DNA from: Aquibium sp. ELW1220
Lineage (GTDB): Bacteria > Pseudomonadota > Alphaproteobacteria > Rhizobiales > Rhizobiaceae
DNA length: 43,258 nucleotides
Assembly (NCBI RefSeq): GCF_030398385.1
Contig: NZ_JAOAOQ010000047.1
Location: 1-43,258, forward strand
Direction: 5' to 3'
Shown: piece by piece, positions 28,658 through 39,738 of the stretch
How the letters are laid out: every line of letters begins with the position of its first letter
Numbering within the stretch: the stretch's first letter is position 1
Position numbers and translations under genes: made by a program
The notes under the pieces: generated by a model
Told to the model about the DNA's origin: nothing
What the model saw: the letters and a program-made list of their open reading frames with translations, nothing else
Database searches by the model: none

Positions 28658-29620
28658 ATGAGGACCGACACGACCGGCCGCGTCGTCGCGCTGCATCTCG
28701 CCGTCATCGCCGTCCTGGTGGCGCTGCTATGGATCCTGCCCGACTACCATCGCGGCGTCATGGCCCGCGTGCTGGTGCTTTCGGTCTTCGCCATGGGCTA
28801 CAACCTGACCTTCGGCTATGCCGGCCTGCTCAGCCTCGGCCATGCCATGTTCTTCGCCGCCGGGCTCTACGGGGCGGGGCTGGCGGCCTACTACCCCGGC
28901 TGGAGCGTGTTGCCGTCCTTCGCCTTCGGCATCGCCTGCGGCGGCGTGCTGGCGCTCGTGGTCGGATTCCTGGCGCTCAGGACCACGGGCGTCGCCTTCA
29001 TGATCGTCACCATGATGTTCTCGCAGGTCTTCTACCTGACGACGCTCTACTACACGACCTGGACGCGCGGCGAGGAGGGGCTGGTGCTGGGCACGGACCT
29101 GCGCACCGTCTCGCTCGGCGCAGCCACGCTCGAACTGTGGGAGCCGACGACGCGCTACCTCGTCGCGGTCGGCCTGTTCTCCGTCGTCTTCCTCGCCACG
29201 ATGGCGATCGCCCGGGCGCCCTTCGGCCGCATCCTGATCGCCATCCGCGAGAACGAGGAGCGGATGCGAATGCTGGGCTACGACGTCCACCGGGCCAAGC
29301 TGAAGGCCATGGTGCTGTCGGGGCTGTTCTGCGCCGCCGCCGGCGCGGCCTATGCGCTACTGTTCGGCTATGTCGGCTCGAGCTTCGCCTCGATCCAGTA
29401 CTCGATCCTGCCACTCCTGTGGGTGCTGCTCGGCGGCGCGGCGACGACGCTCGGTCCGCTGTTCGGGACGGTGTTCATGTTCTACGTCGTCGACGTGACC
29501 TCGGGCTACACCTCGGCCTGGCTGCTGGTCGTCGGCGTGGCCCTGATCCTGCTCGTGCTGTTCTTTCCGAAAGGCGTGTTCGGCACGATCCGCGAGAGGT
29601 GGCTGAAATGGCTGCCGTGA
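28658..29620 (+). CDS. LivM-type ABC importer permease
   Basis: A 320-residue permease with about nine to ten hydrophobic segments. Family markers are AMGYNLTFGYAGLLSLGHAMFF (about residues 45-66), IRENEERMRMLGYDVHRAKLKA as the ATPase-contact loop, and LLWVLLGGAATTLGPLFGTV. It forms the translocation channel with the LivH-type partner. The ATG at 28658 follows a GAGG-containing leader. The stop overlaps the start of the LivG-type ATPase gene by 13 bases. Confidence 0.94.
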   Translation: MRTDTTGRVVALHLAVIAVLVALLWILPDYHRGVMARVLVLSVFAMGYNLTFGYAGLLSLGHAMFFAAGLYGAGLAAYYPGWSVLPSFAFGIACGGVLALVVGFLALRTTGVAFMIVTMMFSQVFYLTTLYYTTWTRGEEGLVLGTDLRTVSLGAATLELWEPTTRYLVAVGLFSVVFLATMAIARAPFGRILIAIRENEERMRMLGYDVHRAKLKAMVLSGLFCAAAGAAYALLFGYVGSSFASIQYSILPLLWVLLGGAATTLGPLFGTVFMFYVVDVTSGYTSAWLLVVGVALILLVLFFPKGVFGTIRERWLKWLP

Positions 29621-30357
29621 GCCCGCTTCTCGTCACCAGGGATCTGACGCGCCGGTTCGGCGGCCTGACCGCGGTCGACCACGTCGACTTCGAGCTGCCC
29701 GCCGGCGAGATCCGCGCCATCATCGGCCCGAACGGCGCCGGCAAGACCACCTTCGTCAGCCTCGTCTGCGGCCGCATCCAGCCGTCGTCGGGCCAGATCC
29801 TGTTCGATGGTGCCGATATCACCGGGCTTCCGGCGCACGAGCGGGTGAAGCGCGGCATCGCCTACACCTTCCAGATCACCTCGATCTTCCCGAACCTGAC
29901 GGTGTTCGACAACGTCGCGCTGTCGGTGCAGCGCAGGCTGATCGACAAGGGCGGGCGGATGACGGCGCGCGATCTGGAGGCCGGCGTGGCCGAGGCTCTG
30001 GCGCGGGTGCACCTGACCGACCGCGTCGACATGACGGCCGGCAAGCTCGCCTACGGCCATCAGCGGCTGCTCGAGGTGGCGATGGGCCTGGCGCTGAAGC
30101 CAAGGCTGCTGATCCTCGACGAGCCGACGCAAGGCCTGTCGGATGCCGAGATCGACAGCTTCATTGCGCTGGTCCGCGAGATCGCGCGGGAGGCGACCGT
30201 GCTGCTGATCGAGCACAACATGCCGGTGGTGATGGCGCTCGCCGACCGCATCACGGTGATGAGCAACGGTGCGCCGCTGGCAGAGGGAACGCCCGCCGAA
30301 ATCCGCGCCAATGCCGAAGTGCAGCAGGCCTATCTGGGATCGACTGCCGATGTCTGA
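29608..30357 (+). CDS. LivG-type ABC importer ATPase
   Basis: A 249-residue ATPase. Walker A is GPNGAGKT (40-47), the Q-loop lies in YTFQITSIFPNL, the signature is the LivG-like variant LAYGHQR and Walker B is LLILDEPTQGL. The switch histidine is in LLIEHNMPVVM. LivG normally has LSYG in the signature, so LAYG is a mild variation. It overlaps both neighbours (13 bases with livM, 8 with livF), as expected for a tight operon. It energises import together with the LivF-type ATPase. Confidence 0.94.
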   Translation: MAAVSPLLVTRDLTRRFGGLTAVDHVDFELPAGEIRAIIGPNGAGKTTFVSLVCGRIQPSSGQILFDGADITGLPAHERVKRGIAYTFQITSIFPNLTVFDNVALSVQRRLIDKGGRMTARDLEAGVAEALARVHLTDRVDMTAGKLAYGHQRLLEVAMGLALKPRLLILDEPTQGLSDAEIDSFIALVREIAREATVLLIEHNMPVVMALADRITVMSNGAPLAEGTPAEIRANAEVQQAYLGSTADV

Positions 30358-31057
30358 CGCGCTCGCGATCCAATCGATCAACTGCTTCTATGGCGACGTT
30401 CAGGTGCTGCGCGACTTCTCGCTCGACCTTCGGGCAGGCGAGGTGCTCTGCCTTCTCGGCCGCAACGGCGCAGGTAAGACGACGGCGCTGAAGGCGATCA
30501 TGGGGCTGGTCCCGGTGCGGTCGGGCGCGATCATGCTGGGCGACGTCGACCTGTCCAAACTGCCCGCGCACGCGGTGCCGAAGGCAGGCGTCGCCTATGT
30601 GCCGCAGGGCCGGCGGCTGTTCGCCGAACTCACCGTGGCCGAGAACCTCGAGATCGGGCTGATGGCGCGCGGCAAGGGGCGGGCGACGCGCGAGACCGTG
30701 CTCGACCTGTTCCCGGTGCTGCGCGAGCGGCTGTCGCAGCGCTCCGGCACGCTGTCGGGCGGCGAGCAGCAGATGCTGGCCATGGCGCGGGCACTGTGCA
30801 TCGAGCCGCAGGTACTCCTGCTCGACGAGCCGACCGAGGGGCTGATGCCGTCGATGATCGCCCGCATCCGCGAGACGGTGGCGGCGCTGCGGACACGCGG
30901 CGTCTCGACGATCCTCGTGGAACAGCGGGTCGACGCGGTGCTGCCGGTCGCAGACCGCGTCGCCTTCGTCGAGAACGGCCAGAACCGCCGAACCGTCTCG
31001 GTGGACGAGCTGCGCGCCGACCCGGCGCTCGTGCGCCATTATGTCGGGGTGGATTGA
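30350..31057 (+). CDS. LivF-type ABC importer ATPase
   Basis: A 235-residue ATPase and last gene of the importer operon. Walker A is GRNGAGKT (37-44), the Q-loop is in AYVPQGRRLFAELTV, the signature is LSGGEQQ and Walker B is LLLDEPTEGL. The usual switch histidine is replaced: the text reads ILVEQRVDAVL, the EQ-type variant common in LivF proteins. It is followed by a repeat-bearing gap and then the convergent pncA. Confidence 0.94.
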   Translation: MSDALAIQSINCFYGDVQVLRDFSLDLRAGEVLCLLGRNGAGKTTALKAIMGLVPVRSGAIMLGDVDLSKLPAHAVPKAGVAYVPQGRRLFAELTVAENLEIGLMARGKGRATRETVLDLFPVLRERLSQRSGTLSGGEQQMLAMARALCIEPQVLLLDEPTEGLMPSMIARIRETVAALRTRGVSTILVEQRVDAVLPVADRVAFVENGQNRRTVSVDELRADPALVRHYVGVD

Positions 31058-31220
31058 GCGGCGGGCGCCCGTCCTCTTCCCCGGGCCGGGGATCGGCGAA
31101 CCGAGCGTAGCCCGGGATGAAGAGGGGGCTTCGGACACCGCCGGCTCGTCCGAAGTCGGGTTCCATGACCGGCGTCGCATCCTCCCGCCGCTGCGCGGCG
31201 CGAGGCAGCACCCCCTCTCC

Positions 31221-31265
31221 GTCGTCGCTGCGCGACGACACCTCTCCCCCTGCCCGGGGGAGAGG
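31221..31265. repeat. Pair of adjacent hairpins after the importer operon
   Basis: Two perfect stems lie side by side: GTCGTCGC-TGC-GCGACGAC (31221-31239) and CCTCTCCCC-N7-GGGGAGAGG (31241-31265). They sit in the 243-base convergent gap between the last importer gene and pncA. There is no T-run, so this is more likely an intergenic palindromic repeat than a classical terminator, although it could still block or stabilise transcripts. Confidence 0.55.
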
Positions 31266-31300
31266 ACGGGCGTCGAGGGCGGCGCGTCCGGAGCCTGCCT

Positions 31301-31900
31301 TCACACCAGCCGCACCCCCGCGTCCTGCATGCGTTGCGTCATCGTCGCCAGGGAGCCGCCGAGGTCGATGGCGCGGCAGGCGTCCATCGCGACCGTGACG
31401 GCGAAGCCTTCGCGGACGGCGTCGAGGGCGGAGAAGGCGACGCAGTAGTCGGTGGCGAGGCCGCAGAGCGTCAGGTCGGTGATCCCGCGCTCGCGCAGGT
31501 AGCCGGCAAGGCCGGTCGGCGTGGCATGGTCGTTTTCGTAGAAGGCGGAGTAGCTGTCGATCGCCGGGCGGAAGCCCTTGCGGATGACGAGTTCGGCCCT
31601 GGTCCAGTCGAGCGCGGGGTGGAAGGCGGCGCCGGGGGTACCCTGGATGCAGTGGTCGGGCCACAGCGTCTGGTCGCCATAGGCCATGGCGACGGTCTCG
31701 AAGGGCGCCTTGCCGGCATGGCTGGAGGCGAAACTGGAATGGCCGGATGGATGCCAGTCCTGCGTCAGCACGACGTGCCCGGCCTGCGCGATCATGCGGT
31801 TGACGACGGGCAGGATGGCGGCGCCATCGGCCACGCCAAGCGCCCCGCCGGGACAGAAATCGTTCTGGACGTCGATGACGATCAGGGCGGACTGCGCCAT
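31301..31900 (-). CDS. pncA: Nicotinamidase
   Basis: A 199-residue cysteine hydrolase of the isochorismatase superfamily that converts nicotinamide to nicotinate and ammonia. The catalytic triad is visible as D10 (VIDVQNDF), K108 (VIRKGF) and C153 (ATDYCVAF). Metal ligands fit D48 and H50 in TQDWHPSGH, with H83 in WPDHCIQGT. The superfamily also includes maleamate amidohydrolase (NicF), but the metal site and motifs favour PncA. ATG at 31900 has GGAG upstream. It diverges from the molybdenum-hydroxylase operon and may supply nicotinate to it or to NAD salvage. Confidence 0.93.
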   Translation of the reverse strand: MAQSALIVIDVQNDFCPGGALGVADGAAILPVVNRMIAQAGHVVLTQDWHPSGHSSFASSHAGKAPFETVAMAYGDQTLWPDHCIQGTPGAAFHPALDWTRAELVIRKGFRPAIDSYSAFYENDHATPTGLAGYLRERGITDLTLCGLATDYCVAFSALDAVREGFAVTVAMDACRAIDLGGSLATMTQRMQDAGVRLV

Positions 31901-32001
31901 GGGAGAACTCCGCTGCGGTGGGCTGCGCCCGTCGCGGCAGCCGGTTGATTTGCCATCGTGGCGCAGGCGGCACGGCTTTGACAAGCGGCGACATGCTGAT
32001 A

Positions 32002-32019
32002 TCATTTGTATGCGAATGA
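32002..32019. promoter_or_regulatory. Palindromic candidate operator between pncA and the hydroxylase operon
   Basis: TCATTTGTATGCGAATGA is an imperfect 18-base palindrome, symmetric at 14 of 18 positions with perfect five-base outer arms. It lies in the 190-base divergent region and could control both directions. Its ATTTGTATGCG part resembles ATTTGTACACA before the importer operon. The MarR regulator encoded at 39183-39632 is a candidate binder; the TTGTATGC core also resembles GntR-type operators. Confidence 0.45.
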
Positions 32020-32090
32020 ATTTCGCGAGGCTGGTCGCGTGCCGGGGATATCCTGGCGGGCGCGACCCGGCGGCGCGAGGGGAGCGACGC

Positions 32091-32950
32091 ATGCCACGCT
32101 ACGCAAGGCCTTCGACGCCTGACGAAGCCATCGCCCTCCTGGCCGAAGGTGGCTGGACGATCCTGGCCGGCGGGACGGATTTCTATCCGGCGCAGGGCGC
32201 GCGGCCGATTCGCGACGACATCCTCGACATCGGAGCGATCGAGGCGCTGCGCGGCATCCGCGAGGACAAGGGCGACATCGTCATCGGCGCCGCGACGAGT
32301 TGGACCGAGATCGTGCGTGCGCGCTTACCGATGGCCTTCGACGCTCTGAAGGCGGCGGCACGCGAAGTCGGATCGGTGCAGATCCAGAACACCGGGACCA
32401 TCGCCGGAAACCTCTGCAACGCTTCGCCGGCCGCCGACGGCGTCCCCGCGCTGCTGGTGCTCGACGCGGAGGTGGAACTCGCGTCGACGCGCGGCATCCG
32501 GCGTCTGCCATTGCGGGATTTCGTGCTCGGCAACCGCAGGACGGCACGTGCGGCCGACGAACTCGTGACCGCCATCCGCGTGCCGACGGCATCGGCGGCG
32601 GGACGCTCGAGCTTCTTCAAGCTCGGCGCGCGGCGCTATCTGGTGATCTCGATCGCCATGGCGGCGGTTCGCGTCGAGACGGACCTGCAGGGGCGGATCG
32701 CCCGTTGCGCCATTGCCGTCGGCGCCTGCTCGGCGGTGGCGCGGCGGCTGGAGCGGCTGGAGGCCGACCTCGTCGGCCGGCCGGCCGATGCCGCTGCGCT
32801 CGGTGTCATCGGCGAGCGACATTTCGACGGGCTGGCGCCGATCGACGACGTGCGCGCCAGCGCGGTGTACCGGATGGAGGCGGCGCGCGAGATCGTCGGC
32901 CGGGCGCTCGCCGACGCCTTCGGGACGACGGCCGGGCAGGGAGTAGCCGC

Positions 32951-32954
<4 letters not shown>
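32091..32954 (+). CDS. FAD-binding subunit of a molybdenum hydroxylase (CoxM/CutM type)
   Basis: A 287-residue medium subunit of the xanthine oxidase family. The FAD-binding motif is ILAGGTDFYP (about 23-32) and the second is NTGTIAGNLCNASPAADG (about 100-117), corresponding to the usual TIGGN segment. The C-terminal CO-dehydrogenase flavoprotein domain follows. It passes electrons from the iron-sulfur clusters to an acceptor. The ATG at 32091 has AGGGGAG upstream. The stop overlaps the start of the fused iron-sulfur/molybdenum subunit by four bases, so the two are coupled. Confidence 0.93.
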
Positions 32955-35685
<2,731 letters not shown>

Positions 35686-35689
<4 letters not shown>

Positions 35690-35847
35690 ACCGGTTGATC
35701 GTTGGCCTTGGATCGAGGCTGGTATCTGCAGATGGTGGAGCGAGACTGGCACCGCCGGAGGTTGGTGCGAGGCAAACCTTGGCAGATGTCGGCAGGAGGC
35801 TGCTCCCGCCGGGTGTGGGCGCGAGGCTACCCCCACCCCTTACCCCT
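35686..35847 (+). repeat. Degenerate 27-base tandem repeat, about six units
   Basis: Units start at 35686, 35713, 35740, 35767, 35794 and 35821. Each holds a variant of GCGAGGCTG near its start and GGTGG or a relative near its end, with alternating CCGCC and GCAGAT middles. The period is a multiple of three and translates to nine-residue repeats. The last unit runs into the palindrome at 35828. Similarity between units is moderate. Confidence 0.6.
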
Positions 35848-35994
35848 CCCCACAAGGGGGAGGGGGACGTGAGACGGCGGCGCTCCCCCTCCCCCTTGTG
35901 GGGAGGGGTGAGGGGTGGGGGTACCTCCCACCGACCTGGTGGACGTGCATGGCGACACGGCCGTGGCGTTGCGGACGGCGGAGCGCAGCCATGA
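35686..35994 (+). CDS. Possible repeat-derived small protein bridging two operon genes
   Basis: A 102-codon frame whose ATG overlaps the upstream stop by four bases and whose stop overlaps the next ATG by four bases. It begins with six degenerate nine-residue repeats (for example SRLVSADGG, ARLAPPEVG, ARQTLADVG, RRLLPPGVG), encoded by 27-base units. It then runs through a long palindrome. The second half is palindrome sequence and unlikely to be a functional fold. It may be translated only to keep ribosomes moving through the insertion, or the coincidence of overlaps may be chance. Confidence 0.3.
35828..35923. repeat. C-rich long inverted repeat (family A), near-perfect copy
   Basis: The left arm (35828-35867) and right arm (35884-35923) are 40 bases each with one mismatch, separated by 16 bases. 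The arms contain CCCCTCCCCACAAGGGGGAG and its reverse complement. This is the same family as 26922-27065. It lies between the molybdenum subunit gene and the reductase gene in the same operon, so it must be transcribed and would form a strong stem in the mRNA. Confidence 0.85.
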
Positions 35995-37520
35995 ACGAGC
36001 TCTCGGAACGCTTCACCCCGGCCGAAACGCCAAAGCCCGCCGGCGAGAAGATCCGCTGCGATGCCTGCCCGGTGATGTGCTACATCGCCGATGGTCGCAC
36101 CGGGGCCTGCGACCGCTATGGCAACCGCGACGGCCATATCGTGCGGCTCGATCCGGTGACGATCCTCCACCATGCCGAGGAAACCGGCGGCAGGGCGATT
36201 CCCTTCGCCGCGAACGCGGAAGACTGGGACGGCAGTCTCGTCCACGGCGCGCGGCCCTTCGTGACGGCGATCGGCGCGGGCACCACCTATCCCGACTACA
36301 AGCCGGCGCCCTTCATCGTCAGCCAGGAGGTCGAAGGCGTCGATCTCGTGACGGTCGTGACCGAGGGCATCTTCTCCTATTGCGGCGTCAAGGTGAAGAT
36401 CGACACCGACCGTCACGTCGGACCGGAGACGGCGATCGTGCGCGCCAGGGGCGAGGCGATCGGCCATGTGACGACGGCGGAGTACGGTTCGCAGATGCTG
36501 TCGCTCGGCGGCGTCCACCACCTGACCGGCGGCTCCAAGGCGGAAGGGCGCGCGACCTGCGAGGCCATGCTCGACCTGTGCAACAGGAAGCCGGTGGAAC
36601 TGACCATCGACGGCGGCGCGACCGTGATCGTCGAGGCGGGCAAGGCGCCGGTGATCGACGGCAAGCCGGAGCACCGCATGCGGGTGGGCTGCGGCTCCGC
36701 CACCATCGGCATGTTCGCCACGCAGTGGCGCGGGCTGGTCGACGAGGTGGTGGTGGTCGACGACCACATCACCGGCGTCGTGTCGGAGCACCAGGCCGGC
36801 AAGGTGCTGGGCTGGGAGGACACCGGCATCAGGATCATCGGCCGGCGCTCGACGCCTGGACGCTACTTCAAGGTGTCGGAGCCCGGGCTCGGCTGGGGCG
36901 GGACGACGATCACCGACCCGCTGCAGATCCTCGGAGACTGGAACGCCAAGAAGGGCGCGCGGCCGGGACTGTCGCTGCTGATGGTGTCGACCACCGGCGA
37001 GCAGTTCGCCTATTTCGAGCTGGACGAAAGCCTGAAGCCGGTGGAAAGACCGTTCCCGGAACGGTTGAGAAAATCCGTCGAACTGATTGAGGAAAATTGC
37101 GAACCGGCGCTGTGCACCGTGCTCTTCATGGCCGGGGCGGGCGGGTCGCTGCGGGCCGGCGTGACGGAAAACCCGGTCAACCTGACACGTTCGGTGCAGG
37201 GGCTTTCGACCTACGTCACCTGCGGCGGCGCGCCGGTCTATGTCTGGCCGGGTGGCGGCATCACGCTGATGGTCGACGTGACGCGCACGCCGCAGAATGC
37301 CTTCGGCTCCGTCCCGACGCCGGCACTGGTCGCGCCGATCGAGTTCACGCTGCGCCGCGACGACTATCTGCGGCTCGGCGGCTACGCGGACGAGATCCGC
37401 ACTGTCGCGGACGTGCTGGAGAAGGGCGGCGAATACCGCAGCCCGCGCAAGCAGGCCGCCGCACCCGCCGGCAATGCCTGGCCGCCGCTGGCGCAGCTGC
37501 GCCGGGACGTGACGACGTGA
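35991..37520 (+). CDS. 6-hydroxynicotinate reductase-like iron-sulfur protein
   Basis: A 509-residue protein related to the 6-hydroxynicotinate reductase of nicotinate-fermenting Eubacterium barkeri, which reduces 6-hydroxynicotinate to 1,4,5,6-tetrahydro-6-oxonicotinate with ferredoxin. The N-terminal cysteines C23, C26, C30 and C40 (RCDACPVMCY, TGACDRYGN) fit a [4Fe-4S] site. The rest is a large conserved domain with many GG turns, such as GAGTTYPDYKPAPF and YVWPGGGITLM. ATG at 35991 has GGAG nearby. It overlaps the UPF0280 start by four bases (GTGA). Family assignment is from recall; substrate here is unproven. Confidence 0.85.
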   Translation: MNELSERFTPAETPKPAGEKIRCDACPVMCYIADGRTGACDRYGNRDGHIVRLDPVTILHHAEETGGRAIPFAANAEDWDGSLVHGARPFVTAIGAGTTYPDYKPAPFIVSQEVEGVDLVTVVTEGIFSYCGVKVKIDTDRHVGPETAIVRARGEAIGHVTTAEYGSQMLSLGGVHHLTGGSKAEGRATCEAMLDLCNRKPVELTIDGGATVIVEAGKAPVIDGKPEHRMRVGCGSATIGMFATQWRGLVDEVVVVDDHITGVVSEHQAGKVLGWEDTGIRIIGRRSTPGRYFKVSEPGLGWGGTTITDPLQILGDWNAKKGARPGLSLLMVSTTGEQFAYFELDESLKPVERPFPERLRKSVELIEENCEPALCTVLFMAGAGGSLRAGVTENPVNLTRSVQGLSTYVTCGGAPVYVWPGGGITLMVDVTRTPQNAFGSVPTPALVAPIEFTLRRDDYLRLGGYADEIRTVADVLEKGGEYRSPRKQAAAPAGNAWPPLAQLRRDVTT

Positions 37521-38563
37521 CCGGACCAGCCATCACCTGGCTGCCTGACGGCCGGCGGCTGCACATGAACCACGGCCCGATCGACCTGATCGTCGAGGCC
37601 TTCGGGGAAGAGGCCGAGCGGCAGGCGGCCTATCTCCAGGCGGCGGCGCGGTTCGCGACGATCCTCGAGGAACTGGTGGCGGAACTGCCCGCCTTGCGCC
37701 GGCCGGCGGGGGGGCAGGAGCGGAGCTTCGTGGGCGCGACCGCGCGGCGGATGGAGGCGGCAGCCTGCCGCTGCTCGGAGGACGGCGCGGTCTTCGTGAC
37801 GCCGATGGCGGCGGTGGCCGGCGCCGTGGCCGACGAGGTGCTGGCGGCGATGGTCAACGGGCGCTCGCTCGGCCGCGCCTATGTCAATGACGGCGGCGAC
37901 ATCGCGCTGCATCTTGCGCCGGGCCGGTCGGTCAGGCTGGCGATCGGCGGCAAGGACGCGACCATGGCCGACCGCGTGACGGTGCACGCGGAAGATGCTG
38001 TGCGCGGTGTCGCGACATCCGGCTGGCGCGGCCGCAGCCATTCGCTCGGCATCGCCGACGCCGTGACGGTGCTGGCGCACGATGCCGCCGGCGCCGACGT
38101 GGCGGCGACGCTGATCGCCAATGCGGTCGACCTGCCGGGGCATCCGGCGGTTCTGCGGAGGCCGGCGGTGGAGCTTACGCCGGACAGCGATCTGGGCGAT
38201 CGGCTGGTGACGGTGGCCGTCGGGGCGCTGGAGGCCGGCGAGGTGGATGCGGCGCTAGGGCGGGGGCTGGCGCTGGCGGAGGATTTTATGCGGCGCGGGC
38301 GGATCGAGGCGGCGGCCCTGTTTCTAACGGGGGAAGGGCGGGTGTGCGGGCGCGGTTCGTCGAATTTGGCACTCTGTGGCGCCCCCCTCTGGCCTGCCGG
38401 CCATCTCCCCCACGGGTGGGGAGATCGGCTGTCGCCGCCGCCTCGCCCGCTTGCCGACGTCGAAAGGAGCGCGGTGGCGCCGAAGCTGCCGATCTCCCCC
38501 CCCGTGGGGGAGATGGCCGGCAGGCCAGAGGGGGGGCGCCGTGGAGCTCTTGACCTGCAGTAA
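37517..38563 (+). CDS. UPF0280 family protein with a repeat-encoded C-terminal tail
   Basis: A 348-residue frame starting at GTG 37517, which overlaps the reductase stop. Residues 1 to about 275 match UPF0280 proteins (LHMNHGPIDLIVEAFG, YVNDGGDIALHLAPG, GIADAVTVLA). That family is placed in the ApbE-like structural superfamily of FAD:protein FMN transferases, as I recall. From about residue 276 the reading frame enters the inverted repeat at 38378-38540, giving a tail rich in P, R and G that is not native to the family. The true end is probably near 38345, so the stop seems to have been lost or displaced by the repeat. Confidence 0.82.
   Translation: MTGPAITWLPDGRRLHMNHGPIDLIVEAFGEEAERQAAYLQAAARFATILEELVAELPALRRPAGGQERSFVGATARRMEAAACRCSEDGAVFVTPMAAVAGAVADEVLAAMVNGRSLGRAYVNDGGDIALHLAPGRSVRLAIGGKDATMADRVTVHAEDAVRGVATSGWRGRSHSLGIADAVTVLAHDAAGADVAATLIANAVDLPGHPAVLRRPAVELTPDSDLGDRLVTVAVGALEAGEVDAALGRGLALAEDFMRRGRIEAAALFLTGEGRVCGRGSSNLALCGAPLWPAGHLPHGWGDRLSPPPRPLADVERSAVAPKLPISPPVGEMAGRPEGGRRGALDLQ
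38378..38540. repeat. Long inverted repeat (family B) overlapping the UPF0280 gene end
   Basis: The left arm (38378-38429, with CTCTGGCCTGCCGGCCATCT) and right arm (38488-38540) are near-perfect reverse complements over about 52 bases, with a 58-base centre. This differs from family A in sequence. Similar CTGGCCTGCCGGCCATCTCC palindromes are common between genes in Mesorhizobium-like genomes. Here the left part is read as the tail of the UPF0280 frame. It separates UPF0280 from the DUF1185 gene. Confidence 0.82.
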
Positions 38564-38601
38564 ACGCGATCATCAATCGCGCGTGTTTTTTCGGAGCGAC
38601 C

Positions 38602-39186
38602 ATGCCTGAATTCCCAATCCGCAAGATCATCCTCACCATCGAGGACGTCTTCCACGACGGCGGGCCGGCAGCGCCGCAGCCGCGGCGGCGGGGGGCGGCG
38701 ATGGCGCTGGTGAAGAACCCCTTCGCCGGCCGCCACGAGCCGGACCTGCAGCCGGCAATGAAGGACCTGGAGCCGCTCGGCCTGCTCTTGACGGACAAGC
38801 TGATCGCCGCCTTCGGCGACGACGCGAGTCGCATCGACGCCTATGGCAAGGGCGCGATCGTCGGCACGGCCGGCGAGATCGAGCACGGCGCGCTCTGGCA
38901 CGTGCCGGGCGGCTATGCCATGCGCAGCCGCATCCAGCCGTCGAAGGCGATCGTGCCGTCGGCGATGAAGGTCGGCGCCTTCGGGGCGAGCCTCGACGTG
39001 CCGCTCGGCCACGTCAACGCCGCCTATGTGCGCAGCCATTTCGACGCCATCACGGTGACGGCGCCTGATGGGCCGCGCCCGGACGAGATCCTGTTCTGCC
39101 TCGCCATGAGCTGCGGCGGCCGGGTGCATTCGCGGATGGGCGGGCTCGAGGCGTTCGAGGTCAAGGGCGAGGACGGGCTGCGATGA
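38602..39186 (+). CDS. DUF1185 (amino acid synthesis family) protein
   Basis: A 194-residue protein of Pfam PF06684, once called DUF1185. Structures of this family show a variant of the Bacillus chorismate-mutase-like fold, and a role in amino acid metabolism was suggested without an assigned reaction. Visible conserved segments are RKIILTIEDVFHDGG at the N-terminus, NPFAGRHEPDL, GKGAIVGTAGEIEHGALWHVPGG and PLGHVNAAYVRSHFDAITV. The first may hold active-site acids. It is coupled to the next gene by an ATGA overlap. Repeated linkage with UPF0280 and the reductase suggests a shared pathway. Confidence 0.87.
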   Translation: MPEFPIRKIILTIEDVFHDGGPAAPQPRRRGAAMALVKNPFAGRHEPDLQPAMKDLEPLGLLLTDKLIAAFGDDASRIDAYGKGAIVGTAGEIEHGALWHVPGGYAMRSRIQPSKAIVPSAMKVGAFGASLDVPLGHVNAAYVRSHFDAITVTAPDGPRPDEILFCLAMSCGGRVHSRMGGLEAFEVKGEDGLR

Positions 39187-39632
39187 CCATGGCAAAGCCC
39201 CTCAAACTGGTCGCGCCGGACCCGGATGCATACCGGCTGCAGGATCAGGTCGGCTTCTTGCTGCGCAAGGCCAACCAGCGGCACCTGGCGATCTTCGCAG
39301 CCCATATCGGCGACCTGACGCCGCCGCAGTTCGCGGCCCTCGCCAAGCTCGCCGAGGTGGGCGAGACCTCGCAGAACCAGCTCGGTTCGCTGGTGGCCAT
39401 GGACGCCGCGACGATCAAGGGCGTGATCGACCGGCTCAAGGGGCGGGGGCTGGTCGACGTCCGCAATCACGAGGAGGACCGGCGCCGGATCGTCGTATCG
39501 CTGACGCAGACGGGCAGCACCGCCCTTGCGCGGCTCGTTCCGGAGGCACGGGCGGTGACCGAGGAGACGCTGTCGCCGCTGACCACGCGCGAGGCGGCGA
39601 CGCTGATGCGGCTCCTGGCGAAGCTGGGCTGA
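39183..39632 (+). CDS. MarR-family regulator of the catabolic operon
   Basis: A 149-residue winged-helix protein. The HTH covers about residues 50-85 (TSQNQLGSLVAMDAATIKGVIDRLKGRGL) and the wing has NHEEDRRRIVVSLT. MarR regulators of this type (for example BadR) respond to aromatic or heteroaromatic acids. It is the last gene of the operon and overlaps the DUF1185 gene by four bases, so it is made together with the enzymes. The palindrome at 32002-32019 is a possible target. Confidence 0.9.
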   Translation: MTMAKPLKLVAPDPDAYRLQDQVGFLLRKANQRHLAIFAAHIGDLTPPQFAALAKLAEVGETSQNQLGSLVAMDAATIKGVIDRLKGRGLVDVRNHEEDRRRIVVSLTQTGSTALARLVPEARAVTEETLSPLTTREAATLMRLLAKLG

Positions 39633-39738
39633 GGGGCGTCGCGCAGGCGGCGATGTATTTGCCACGGACACCGGCCCGCTGACCGGCGGAGGGAGGCGTT
39701 CGACCAGATCCCGCCTCAGCGTTTGGCTCCACGCGCCG

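Noticed and set aside
31301-31900. Maleamate amidohydrolase (NicF) instead of nicotinamidase
   Set aside because: The metal-site motif D-W-H and the H83 region fit PncA, and no other genes of the aerobic Nic pathway are nearby; the alternative is kept only as a remote possibility.
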